From: an uncultured Oscillospiraceae bacterium
Lineage (GTDB): Bacteria; Bacillota; Clostridia; Oscillospirales; Ruminococcaceae
DNA length: 64,000 nucleotides
NCBI GenBank assembly: GCA_900540595.1
Contig: UQGL01000005.1
Coordinates: forward strand, 54,387-118,386
Direction: 5' to 3'
A program made the position numbers and the translations under genes. Below are positions 25,880 to 33,464 of this stretch, in pieces (positions within the stretch are counted from its first letter, which is position 1; the number at the start of each line of letters is the position of its first letter). The notes under the pieces are model-generated. The model worked only from the letters and a program-made list of their open reading frames with translations, did no database searches and was not told the DNA's origin.

Positions 25880-26824
25880 TTACGCCTTTTTGATTTTTTC
25901 CTTGGCATTGGCAGCAGCGGTGGCGGCGGTTTCCCTGGCATTGGCGGCCAGCTCGCGCAGGCGCACCATGGCGGCGCGGGTGGTGGCCAGCGTCTCGCCG
26001 TATTTCAGGCTCTTCATGCCGGGGAAGGCACGCAGCAGGCGGCGCGCACCGATGTGGTCATGCTCGGCAGCGGCCAGCTTGTCGCGCAGGTCGCTGACAC
26101 GGGCCGTGACCTCGGCGCGCAGCTCGGCAGCGTTCTCGCGGCCCTCCAGCTTTGCCAGCGCCAGCTGCAGCTTCTGCTCATCCAGCACGGCATCGGCGGT
26201 CATGGCACCGGTGCCCAGCACGGTGGTCAGCTTGTCGCTGGTCACGCGCAGACGGGCGCGCAGCTCGTCAATTTCGCGCAGGTACTTGTTCAGGCCGATG
26301 GCGGCGGCGGTCGAGACCCCGACATCCACCGCAAAGATAAGAAGCAGCACAATGTCAAGGATCAGCATGACCTTGAACGGCATCGGATTGGAGCCGCGGG
26401 CCAGCAGGGGATGAAAGACCTTGATCATCAGCACACTGCCCAGCCCCCACAGCAGGGAGAACTGCGGGCAGATATAGCCGCCCAGATTGAATTTCATGTT
26501 GGAGTAATCCCACCAGCGGATGTGGTAGATCTTGAACAGCGCCCAGCCGCCGACCAGCTCAATGGCGGTGGTCAGCGCCATACCGATGAAAAAGACGGCC
26601 ACGGCGCTCAGGCTGCCGCTGTCCGGCAGCGGTATCAGGTTGACACTGTAGACCAGCCCCACCATGCCGAAGCCGTAGATCGGGCAGATCGGCCCGCAGA
26701 GAAAGCCGCGGTTGACGAGTGCATGGGTCTTGACGGCGGCGTAGACGACCTCAACGCCCCAGCCGATGAACCCGTACAGGAAGAACCAGTACACTGTCTT
26801 GACGGCGAGCTCAGTCAGATTCAT
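25880..26824 (-). CDS. CmpB-type putative ABC transporter permease with coiled-coil tail
   Basis: 314 residues. The first ~180 hold about five membrane segments in the pattern of the ABC_trans_CmpB family (WFFLYGFIGWGVEVVY, NRGFLCGPICPIYGFG, and HIRWWDYSNMKFNLGGYICP). Residues ~185-314 are cytoplasmic, charged and Ala-rich with coiled-coil character, which is longer than in many members. Despite the family name, no ATPase partner is nearby and transport is unproven. The start lies inside the end of trmB (14-base overlap), so the two are translated together; why a tRNA methylase gene is coupled to it is not evident. Confidence 0.85.
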   Translation of the reverse strand: MNLTELAVKTVYWFFLYGFIGWGVEVVYAAVKTHALVNRGFLCGPICPIYGFGMVGLVYSVNLIPLPDSGSLSAVAVFFIGMALTTAIELVGGWALFKIYHIRWWDYSNMKFNLGGYICPQFSLLWGLGSVLMIKVFHPLLARGSNPMPFKVMLILDIVLLLIFAVDVGVSTAAAIGLNKYLREIDELRARLRVTSDKLTTVLGTGAMTADAVLDEQKLQLALAKLEGRENAAELRAEVTARVSDLRDKLAAAEHDHIGARRLLRAFPGMKSLKYGETLATTRAAMVRLRELAANARETAATAAANAKEKIKKA

Positions 26825-27545
26825 CTTCTGCCTCCTGCTGTCTGGCCAGCGCCTTGGGCTCGACCCAGGTCACGCTGCTGTCAGGGCCCTTGCGGGCAAT
26901 CAGCGCCTTGATGGGGATGCCCTGCTCGCTGAACATGTCCTCATGCTCGGTGCGCAGGTTCCAGTCCGGCTCATCCTTGTGCAGGTCAAAGGTCTGCCAT
27001 GTGATCTCAAACCCGGCGGCGGGGAAGTAGGCCAGACTGTCCCGGAACAGGTCATCGTCATCGGTCTTGAACCAGATCTCGGCACCCTCGTCCATCAGGC
27101 GGCGATACTGCAAAAGCTGGCGCGGGTGGGTCAGGCGGTGCTTGTTGCTACCGGCATTCTTGCTCCACGGGTTGCAGAAATTGATGTAGATGCGCGAAAC
27201 GCGGTCCTCCGGCGTGAAGGCGTTGCCCAGCCGCTCAATGTCCAGACTGGCGATCTTTACATTGTCGGCGGGCAGGCCGCGCTCAGCGTAGGCGGCCTCG
27301 ACCTTGCGCTTGGCGAGGATCAGCACCTTGTCGGTGATGTCGATGCCCAGATAGTTGATGTCGGGGTGGGCCGGTGCGATCTGGGCGAGAAAGCCGCCTT
27401 TGCCGCAGCCCAACTCAAGGTGCCACGGCTGGTCGGGCCGGGCGTACAGCTCATGCCAGTGGCCGCCGTGGGCCAGCGGCTCGTGAACATGGAAATCGCA
27501 GGCCAGCAGCTCCGGCCGGGCATAGGGTTTAAAACGCATACGCAT
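26811..27545 (-). CDS. trmB: tRNA (guanine-N7-)-methyltransferase
   Basis: 244 residues. TrmB makes m7G46 in tRNA variable loops using S-adenosylmethionine. The SAM site is HLELGCGKGGFL (about residues 42-53), followed by YLGIDI, and the family signature INFCNPWSKNAGSNKHRL occurs with the usual PxP/K replaced by NPWSK. The C-terminal TDDDDLF and EDMFSEQGIPI are typical. The ATG at 27545 is chosen over the one 6 bases later because AAGGAG stands 9 bases before it. Confidence 0.95.
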   Translation of the reverse strand: MRMRFKPYARPELLACDFHVHEPLAHGGHWHELYARPDQPWHLELGCGKGGFLAQIAPAHPDINYLGIDITDKVLILAKRKVEAAYAERGLPADNVKIASLDIERLGNAFTPEDRVSRIYINFCNPWSKNAGSNKHRLTHPRQLLQYRRLMDEGAEIWFKTDDDDLFRDSLAYFPAAGFEITWQTFDLHKDEPDWNLRTEHEDMFSEQGIPIKALIARKGPDSSVTWVEPKALARQQEAEDESD

Positions 27546-27575
27546 GGTAGGTGTCTCCTTATATGATAGTAGAGT

Positions 27576-27690
27576 AAAGGCTTCCCCCTCAGGGGGAAGC
27601 TGTCACCGAAGGTGACTGATGAGGGGCAGCTTTGCGGCAGGAACCCTTTAACGAGTAATAGAGGCCACCTTCCCCCTCAGGGGAAGGCTT
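27576..27690. repeat. Family A repeat overlapping the end of the alanyl-tRNA editing gene
   Basis: AAAGGCTTCCCCCTCAGGGGGA at the left and CCTTCCCCCTCAGGGGAAGG at the right. The copy is shorter than others because the CCCCTCATCCGG half of the core is missing. Its right end covers the last codons and stop of the next gene. Confidence 0.85.
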
Positions 27691-28831
27691 TCAACAAAAA
27701 TGCCTTGACTTGTTCAAAACTGCCTTCCGCTAAACTCCCCTGACAGAAGGCGGGCTTGCCGCCGCCGCGGCCTTGAAATGCCGTATTCAGCGCCTTGCAG
27801 GTCTCGCGCAGATTACCGCCCGGGGCGGCAGCCAAAGCGTAGGCAAGGCCCTGCCCGCCGGGGGCCAGTGTGCAGCAGGGGGCGCCGGTCTTGGCGGCGA
27901 TGCTCATCGCCACGCGGCGCAGCCCGTCACCGTCTGCGCCGTCCACCCACAGCACCGCCGGTGCGCCGGGTACGGCTGCGGCGGCGTAGGCATCGGCCAA
28001 GGTGTTCTGCAGGGCGGCCAGCCGGGCCTTGAGCGCGCCCTCGCCCGCCTGCAGGCGCGCAAGCGCCGGGGTCAGCGTGCCGACCGGGGCGGAGAGCAGC
28101 CGGCCGGCAGCCTCGGCGTCTGCCCAGCAGGCTGCTGCAGCATCGTAAGCGCGCTGCCCGCAGGCCACGGCCAGCCGCATACCGGTCTTGTAGTGGGCGT
28201 AGGAGATGATCTTGATCAGCCCGACCTCGCCGGTGCGGGCAAGGTGGGTGCCGCAGCAGGCGCAGCGGTCGCCGCCGGCCTCAACCAGCCGCACAGGCCC
28301 CTCCAGCGCCTTTTTGCTGCGGTAGTCGGTGCGGGCCAGCGCCTCGGGGTCGGGCATCCAGCAGCGCACCGGCGTGTCGGCCCGCACGGCGGCGTTGGCC
28401 TCAGCCTCCGCCTCGGCCAGCTGCGCAGCGGTCAGCGGGATGCTGGTGTCCATCCGCACATAGGGGGTGCCGATGTGGAAGCCGACATTCTCGGCCCCGA
28501 AAAGCCGGTGCAGCGTGCCGCTCAGGATATGCTCGCCGGTGTGCTGCTGCATCGCGTCCAGCCGGGCTGCCCAGTTCAGGCAGCCGGTCACCTCGGTGCC
28601 CTCGGGCAGCGGGGCATCGGTCGTGTGGGTCACGGTCTCGCCGTCTGTGGATACCGCCAGTACCCGGGCACCGCCCAGTGTGCCGGTGTCGCAGGGCTGG
28701 CCGCCGCCCTCGGGGAAAAAGGCCGTGCGGTCCAGTACAACGGCAAAGCCGCCCGGGGCGGGGCTGCATTGCAGCACCCGGGCGGTAAAGCTTTGGACAT
28801 AAGAATCTGTTTCGTATATTTTTTGTGTCAC
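27677..28831 (-). CDS. Alanyl-tRNA editing protein, AlaX-L type
   Basis: 384 residues, starting at GTG 28831 with AAAGGA about 10 bases upstream. This free-standing editing enzyme removes Ser or Gly wrongly attached to tRNA-Ala. Zinc ligands are visible: HTGEH (His97, His101) and CCGTH (Cys192, His196). The N-terminal part (AFFPEGGGQPCDTG) matches the AlaRS editing-domain start. The C-terminal DHHA1-like part has GRGGGKPAFCQGS. The last residues KAFP and the stop are encoded by the end of a family A repeat. The length fits the long AlaX class. Confidence 0.93.
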   Translation of the reverse strand: MTQKIYETDSYVQSFTARVLQCSPAPGGFAVVLDRTAFFPEGGGQPCDTGTLGGARVLAVSTDGETVTHTTDAPLPEGTEVTGCLNWAARLDAMQQHTGEHILSGTLHRLFGAENVGFHIGTPYVRMDTSIPLTAAQLAEAEAEANAAVRADTPVRCWMPDPEALARTDYRSKKALEGPVRLVEAGGDRCACCGTHLARTGEVGLIKIISYAHYKTGMRLAVACGQRAYDAAAACWADAEAAGRLLSAPVGTLTPALARLQAGEGALKARLAALQNTLADAYAAAAVPGAPAVLWVDGADGDGLRRVAMSIAAKTGAPCCTLAPGGQGLAYALAAAPGGNLRETCKALNTAFQGRGGGKPAFCQGSLAEGSFEQVKAFLLKAFP

Positions 28832-28888
28832 GAACCGGAGTTCCTTTCAAATTTTTGGGATTTTTCTTATTATAACATAAAACAGGTG

Positions 28889-28917
28889 TAGAAAAAAACT
28901 GCCTTATCCTATATAAT
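28889..28917 (+). promoter_or_regulatory. Likely promoter for the 28965 lipoprotein gene
   Basis: TATAAT at 28912-28917 with a poor -35 (TAGAAA) 17 bp upstream. A minus-strand TATAAT (28874-28869) probably serves the alanyl-tRNA editing gene. Confidence 0.45.
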
Positions 28918-28964
28918 AAAGGATAGACTGAATTTTTACAACTACTTATGAGGAAAACCATTCG

Positions 28965-30206
28965 ATGCGTATTATGAAATCTGCGGCGCTGGTGCTTCCG
29001 GCGCTGCTGCTGGCGGGCTGCTCGCTGGCTGATGTAAAAACGGCCGTGCTGCCGGTTGAAAATACCGCTACGATCGAGACGGCACCCACCGCCGCCCCCC
29101 AGACGCTGACGGTGTATGCCTCGGACGCACTGGCCCCGGCGGCCCGTGCCTATGCCGAGGCGCAGGGCGTGACGCTGACGATGACTGCGGATGCCGCCGC
29201 GGCGGATCTGCTGCTGACTGACCATGCCCCCGGCGGCAGCCTGCTGGATGTCACAAGCGACACGCTGCTGGCGGCGGCCGCCGCCCGGGCGGACATTACC
29301 GGGAATGCCAGCACCCTGCCGCTTGGGCGCAGCCTGTACGGCTACTGGGCCAACGGCGCGGTGCTGAACGCGCTGCTGGGTGACGGTGCCCTCACAGCGC
29401 TGCAGGGCGCAGACTGGGAGGAATGGAGCGACTTTGTGGAGACGCTCTCCGTATGGCTGGACGAGCCGAAGGCTGCAACCGTCACGCTGAGCGGCAGCGA
29501 CTACACCCTGCCCGATGCACGCCCCGACGGCGTGACGGCTACCGGCGTCTTTGCAGCCCCGGCGGACCGGGCGTCCGGCTACACGGCCGCGCTGCTGGCT
29601 GCCGATGGCAGCCGCACGGCAGACGCGCTGACAGGCCCGCTCAACGGCGTCTACAGCGCCGTCACGCTGGAGTGGGACCACATGGCCGACAGCGCCGAAA
29701 ATGCAGTGTTCCGCCGCGCCAAGCTGACCGACCTGCTGGCGGACTGCGGCGGCGAAGGCTGCAGCGGACTGGTGCTGATACCCTTCAAATGCAACTTTGA
29801 GGACAGCGACCTGACGACCGAGGAGTATAATCTGGACGGACTGCTGGATTACCCGGTGCTGGCCGATGCGGGCTGCCTTGCCCTGAACGCCGACACCGAT
29901 GCCGCCGGGCTGAAGGCGGCCAAGAGCGCCGCGCTGTGGCTTTACTCCAACGGTGCGGGCGAGGATGCCCTGACCGAGACGCTTGGCGTTGTCACGCCGT
30001 GGAACACGGCGGCTGATTCGACCGCGGTGTTGGCCATGCAGATCGAGCAGGTCGGTACCGGCATTCTGCCCGGTGCTGCGCTTGACGCGGCCACCGCCGA
30101 GGCCCTGACCGCCAACGAGCTGAGCCTGCAGGGCAGCGAAAAGCACACCAAAGCCGAGCGCACTGCCTTTGTGGATGGTGCATTGGCTGCGCTGGGGGCG
30201 GAGTGA
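28965..30206 (+). CDS. Binding-protein-like lipoprotein
   Basis: 413 residues with a lipobox LAGC (Cys19), so it is secreted and lipid-anchored. The layout resembles family 1 (sugar-type) solute-binding proteins: TLTVYASDALAPAARAYAE as first lobe start, LPLGRSLYGYWANGAVLNAL in the place of the usual P-x-G-Y-G-x-x-x-N motif, and WEEWSDFVETLSVW. It lacks permease genes. It is followed 90 bases later by malQ, so a link to maltodextrin use is possible but not shown. Composition is very Ala/Asp-rich. It could instead be a diverged, non-transport lipoprotein. Confidence 0.7.
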   Translation: MRIMKSAALVLPALLLAGCSLADVKTAVLPVENTATIETAPTAAPQTLTVYASDALAPAARAYAEAQGVTLTMTADAAAADLLLTDHAPGGSLLDVTSDTLLAAAAARADITGNASTLPLGRSLYGYWANGAVLNALLGDGALTALQGADWEEWSDFVETLSVWLDEPKAATVTLSGSDYTLPDARPDGVTATGVFAAPADRASGYTAALLAADGSRTADALTGPLNGVYSAVTLEWDHMADSAENAVFRRAKLTDLLADCGGEGCSGLVLIPFKCNFEDSDLTTEEYNLDGLLDYPVLADAGCLALNADTDAAGLKAAKSAALWLYSNGAGEDALTETLGVVTPWNTAADSTAVLAMQIEQVGTGILPGAALDAATAEALTANELSLQGSEKHTKAERTAFVDGALAALGAE

Positions 30207-30210
30207 TCCC

Positions 30211-30234
30211 AAGCCTTCCCCCGAGGGGGAAGCC
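30211..30234. repeat. Single family A hairpin
   Basis: AAGCCTTCCCCCGAGGGGGA with AGC forms one hairpin of the family A end, between the lipoprotein gene and malQ. Confidence 0.55.
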
Positions 30235-30296
30235 ATCGCAACGCAAACCGCACACAACGCCGAAAGGCGATACATACAGAGAAGAGGAAAAACACT

Positions 30297-31814
30297 ATGG
30301 AATTTAAACGCTGCAGTGGTATTCTGATGCCGATCTCCAGCCTGCCCGGCGGGTACGGCATCGGCAGCCTGGGCAAGCCCGCCCGCGATTTTGTGGATTT
30401 TCTGGCCGGGGCCGGCCAGACGATCTGGCAGATTTTGCCCGTAGGCCCCACCGGCTTTGCGGACAGCCCCTACCAGAGCTGTTCCGCCTTTGCAGGCAAC
30501 CCCTATTTCATTGATTTGGACCTGCTGGCTGCCGATGGTCTGCTGACCCAAAAGGACTACGCGAACATCAACTGGGGCAGCGATGCCGCCAAGGTCGATT
30601 ACAGCACCCTCTACGAGAAACGGTTCGCCGTACTGCGCAAGGCATACGCGAACTTCCTGAAAAAGCGCCCCGTGCCCGGCTTTGAGACCCCGTACCCCGA
30701 TGACTGGTACCGCTTCCAGTTCCTGAGCAGCGATTGGCTGCCCGACTACTGCCTCTACATGGCCATCAAGGAGGCCAACGGTATGGTGGACTGGCAGCAG
30801 TGGCCCCGCGCCCTGCGCGTCCGCGAGCCGGAGGCACTGTCCGCTTTCCGCGCTGAGCACGCCGAGGAGCTTGAATTCTGGGCGTTTGTTCAGTATGAAT
30901 TTGACCGCCAGTGGCGCGCCCTGCACGCCTATGCCAAGCAGAAGGGCATCGCCATCATGGGGGATATCCCCATCTATGTCTCGGCGGACTCCGCCGATGC
31001 CTGGGCGGGCCGCGAGCTGTTTGAGACTGATGCCGAGGGCCGCCCCCGCCGCGTAGCAGGCTGCCCGCCGGATTATTTTGCCGAGGATGGCCAGCTGTGG
31101 GGCAACCCGCTCTACGACTGGGATTACCACCGCCGAACCGGCTATGTGTGGTGGATCAGCCGTGTGCGCCATGCACTGTCCATCTATGACATCCTGCGCA
31201 TTGACCACTTCCGCGGCTTTGATACCTACTGGGCGATCCCGGCAGGGGAGACCACGGCCCGCAACGGCCGCTGGGAGCAGGGCCCCCGCATGGCGCTGTT
31301 CCACGCGCTGCACAACGCTCTGGGCAGCCTGCCCATCGTGGCCGAGGATCTGGGCGAGATGTTTGACTCGGTCCGTGAGCTGCTTGCGGAGAGCGGCTTC
31401 CCCGGCATGAAGGTGCTGCAGTTTGCCTTTACCGGCGAAGACAGCGTGGACCTGCCCCACAACTACCCGCGCAACTGTGTGGCCTACCCCGGCACCCATG
31501 ACAACAACACGCTGACCGGCTGGTTTGCCGGGGAGCTGACCGCCGCCCAGCGCAAGCAGGCGACCGATTACTTTGCCCTGACCGGGCGGGAGGGCAACGT
31601 GCGCGGCCTGCTGCGCGGTGTGCTGGCCAGCGCGGCGGCGCTCGCCATCATTCCGCTGGCGGACTGGCTGGAGGAGCCGGCCGCCAGCCGGATGAACACA
31701 CCCGGCAAGGCCCGTGACAACTGGCAGTGGCGCGCCGATGCAAAGAAGCTGACCCCCGCGCTGGCCGGTGAGATCCGCGAGCTGTCGGAGCGGTATTTCC
31801 GTACTGCGCGATAA
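30297..31814 (+). CDS. malQ: 4-alpha-glucanotransferase (amylomaltase)
   Basis: 505 residues, the usual length of GH77 enzymes, which move glucan chains between maltodextrins in the cytoplasm. The start MEFKRCSGILMPISSLPGGY is typical. Catalytic regions are ILRIDHFRGFDTYW (nucleophile Asp in the family), PIVAEDLGE (acid/base Glu) and YPGTHDNNT (third Asp). ATG 30297 follows AGAGGAAAA. Only the lipoprotein upstream is a possible partner; no glycogen or maltose phosphorylase gene is in view. Confidence 0.96.
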   Translation: MEFKRCSGILMPISSLPGGYGIGSLGKPARDFVDFLAGAGQTIWQILPVGPTGFADSPYQSCSAFAGNPYFIDLDLLAADGLLTQKDYANINWGSDAAKVDYSTLYEKRFAVLRKAYANFLKKRPVPGFETPYPDDWYRFQFLSSDWLPDYCLYMAIKEANGMVDWQQWPRALRVREPEALSAFRAEHAEELEFWAFVQYEFDRQWRALHAYAKQKGIAIMGDIPIYVSADSADAWAGRELFETDAEGRPRRVAGCPPDYFAEDGQLWGNPLYDWDYHRRTGYVWWISRVRHALSIYDILRIDHFRGFDTYWAIPAGETTARNGRWEQGPRMALFHALHNALGSLPIVAEDLGEMFDSVRELLAESGFPGMKVLQFAFTGEDSVDLPHNYPRNCVAYPGTHDNNTLTGWFAGELTAAQRKQATDYFALTGREGNVRGLLRGVLASAAALAIIPLADWLEEPAASRMNTPGKARDNWQWRADAKKLTPALAGEIRELSERYFRTAR

Positions 31815-31874
31815 TTTGTTGACTTCGTAGGATATTTTTCCGTTTTAGCTTGCAATCTTTGTGCAACGCAAGCC

Positions 31875-31903
31875 TTGGAAAAAGGGCCGCAGTGTGGTAA
31901 AAT
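31875..31903 (+). promoter_or_regulatory. Promoter for the degenerate GGDEF gene
   Basis: TTGGAA at 31875-31880, a 17-bp spacer and TAAAAT at 31898-31903. Confidence 0.65.
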
Positions 31904-31964
31904 TGTCTATGTATTATACAAAGGCTAAGATGCGCTGTGCCGGCAACCGGCAGAAGGAAACGAT

Positions 31965-32756
31965 ATGAAACAGGACTACACCATTGCCGAGCTGCAGGCG
32001 GAGATCGCCGCGCTGCAGCAGCTATTTGACTGTGTTACACTGGCAGACCCCTGCAGAGGGCTGCTGGACCCGGCAACCCTGCAGCCGCTGGATAAGGTGG
32101 CAGCGGTCCCTGCGCTGGACGCCAACGGCCGCGGTATGCGGATCATCAAGGCGGCGTCCGGGCTTGAAACCGTGCTGGCTCAGGGCATCCGCGTGGAGGG
32201 CACGCCCTGCGTGCTGATGATGCAGATGCCGCTGCCCCGCGTCCTCAAGGCGGACGGCGACGAGGACGCCATTACCCGCGCCCTGAGCCAGATGCAGGAG
32301 GATCTGCGCCGCGACCATGTGACCGGTGTCTACAACGCGGTCTACCTGAATGAGGAGTTCCGCCCCCACGCCGAGCGCGCCGCCATGGACGGCCAGCCTG
32401 TGGGCGTTGTGATGCTCCGCGTCAATGAGTATTGGCAGCTGCGTGAGCATGAGAGCAGCACGGCAGCCGACTGCTGCCTGAATATGGCCGCCGGCATCCT
32501 GCAGCTGGCTGTGGGCCCCGACCGTGAAAAGGCCGTACTGGCCCGCCTGAACGATGGCTTCTTTGCCGTGGTCACGTTGGGTACGCCCGCCGCCAAGGTG
32601 GCAAAGGTCGTGCGCGAGGCGATGAACGACTCCCGCCGGGAGTTCAACATCTCGCTTTCCCGCCGCGGCAGCTTTACCGTGGCGATCGCCTCGGCCGAAT
32701 GGGGTGAGACCGCCTCTTGGGATATGATGCTCTCCCTCGCACAGCAGCGCCTGTGA
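31965..32756 (+). CDS. Degenerate GGDEF-domain protein
   Basis: 263 residues. It resembles a group of clostridial diguanylate-cyclase-like proteins with an N-terminal sensory part: LQQLFDCVTLADP corresponds to their LFD-x-VR-x-VDP start, and DHVTGVYNAVYLNEEFR is the entry to a GGDEF domain. The catalytic GG[DE]EF loop is replaced by LNDGFFAVV, and the CxxC cysteines usual in the sensory part are missing. It is therefore unlikely to make cyclic di-GMP and may be a pseudo-enzyme or binding protein. It is cytoplasmic. A strong hairpin follows at 32770. Confidence 0.75.
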   Translation: MKQDYTIAELQAEIAALQQLFDCVTLADPCRGLLDPATLQPLDKVAAVPALDANGRGMRIIKAASGLETVLAQGIRVEGTPCVLMMQMPLPRVLKADGDEDAITRALSQMQEDLRRDHVTGVYNAVYLNEEFRPHAERAAMDGQPVGVVMLRVNEYWQLREHESSTAADCCLNMAAGILQLAVGPDREKAVLARLNDGFFAVVTLGTPAAKVAKVVREAMNDSRREFNISLSRRGSFTVAIASAEWGETASWDMMLSLAQQRL

Positions 32757-32769
32757 CCGAATAAAACAA

Positions 32770-32817
32770 CCCCCTTGTGTACATACTGGCATTGACCGCC
32801 AAATGTACACAAGGGGG
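32770..32817 (+). promoter_or_regulatory. Hairpin sequestering the ribosome site of the next gene
   Basis: CCCCCTTGTGTACAT (32770-32784) pairs perfectly over 15 bp with ATGTACACAAGGGGG (32803-32817), with an 18-base loop. The 3' arm contains AAGGGGG, the only Shine-Dalgarno for ATG 32826, so the folded RNA would hide it. ATTTTATT follows, so it can also act as a terminator for the GGDEF-like gene. Confidence 0.75.
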
Positions 32818-32825
32818 ATTTTATT

Positions 32826-33257
32826 ATGCAGAGCGATAATGAAAAGATGCTGCAGGAAATCGTGCAGAACACCGAGATGGGCAAGAATACGCTGGATGAG
32901 CTGATGGGCCTGACCCATGACCAGAAGCTGAAGGACGAGATGCTGCGCCAAAAGCGGGAGTACCGCCGTCTCAATCAGGCTGCCCACACAGCGCTGGACG
33001 CCATCGGTGCCGAGGCGCACGGCCAGAGCGCCGCCGCAAGGATGAGCGTCAGCATGGGGATCCGCACCCGGACGATGCTGGACAAATCCACACGCAATTT
33101 GGCCACGATGCTGGCCGAGGGCAGCGGGCAGGGCGTGCTGGACTGCAAGCGCGCCGAGAAGGATTACCCCACCGCCAGCCCCGGGGCCATGCAGCTCTGC
33201 CATGAGCTGGGCCGCTTCCAGAGCGAGGCCGAGCAGACCTGGCGCGGCTTCGTGTGA
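32826..33257 (+). CDS. Small helical protein of unknown function
   Basis: 143 residues, predicted by composition to be all helical and soluble. It resembles short Firmicute proteins with a ferritin-like four-helix layout: a first helix EKMLQEIVQNTEMGKNTLDE, a second with KLKDEMLRQKREYRRLNQAA, a Met/Ser-rich segment (RMSVSMGIRTRTMLDKSTRN), and a last helix ending FQSEAEQTWRGFV. I see no clear metal-ligand set. Start ATG 32826 is set by AAGGGGG 8 bases upstream, which is buried in a hairpin. The function is unknown. Confidence 0.75.
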   Translation: MQSDNEKMLQEIVQNTEMGKNTLDELMGLTHDQKLKDEMLRQKREYRRLNQAAHTALDAIGAEAHGQSAAARMSVSMGIRTRTMLDKSTRNLATMLAEGSGQGVLDCKRAEKDYPTASPGAMQLCHELGRFQSEAEQTWRGFV

Positions 33258-33258
33258 A

Positions 33259-33460
33259 AAAGCCTTTCCCCTGGGGGCTGCGCCCGCAGGCGCGTGTCGG
33301 AGCGCAACCGCCGAAGGCGGCTCTTGGCGCGGAGACTGAAGGTGGCCGTAGGCCGGATGAGGGGCGGGCCTGCCGTTACAACCCGTTTATGGGCAATAAT
33401 GGCAAACCCGCCCCTCATCAGTCTGCTTCGCAGACAGCTTCCCTCTCGGGGGAAGCCTCT
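33259..33460. repeat. Family A repeat, long form with extra segment
   Basis: GCCTTTCCCCTGGGGGCTGC at the left and CAGCTTCCCTCTCGGGGGAA at the right. Inside is an extra ~60 bases (CGTGTCGGAGCGCAACCGCC and GAAGGCGGCTCTT) shared only with the copy at 46209. It separates convergent genes. Confidence 0.85.
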
Positions 33461-33464
33461 TTAC

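Noticed and set aside
28401..31499. A 1032-codon open frame on the minus strand across the lipoprotein gene and malQ
   Set aside because: It is opposite to two well-supported genes, has low-complexity His/Gln/Gly/Arg composition, no ribosome site and no recognisable domain. It is a GC-driven shadow frame.
33258..33464. Small gene inside the long family A repeat
   Set aside because: Short open frames in the repeat differ between copies and have no ribosome site; the DNA pattern is palindromic rather than coding.
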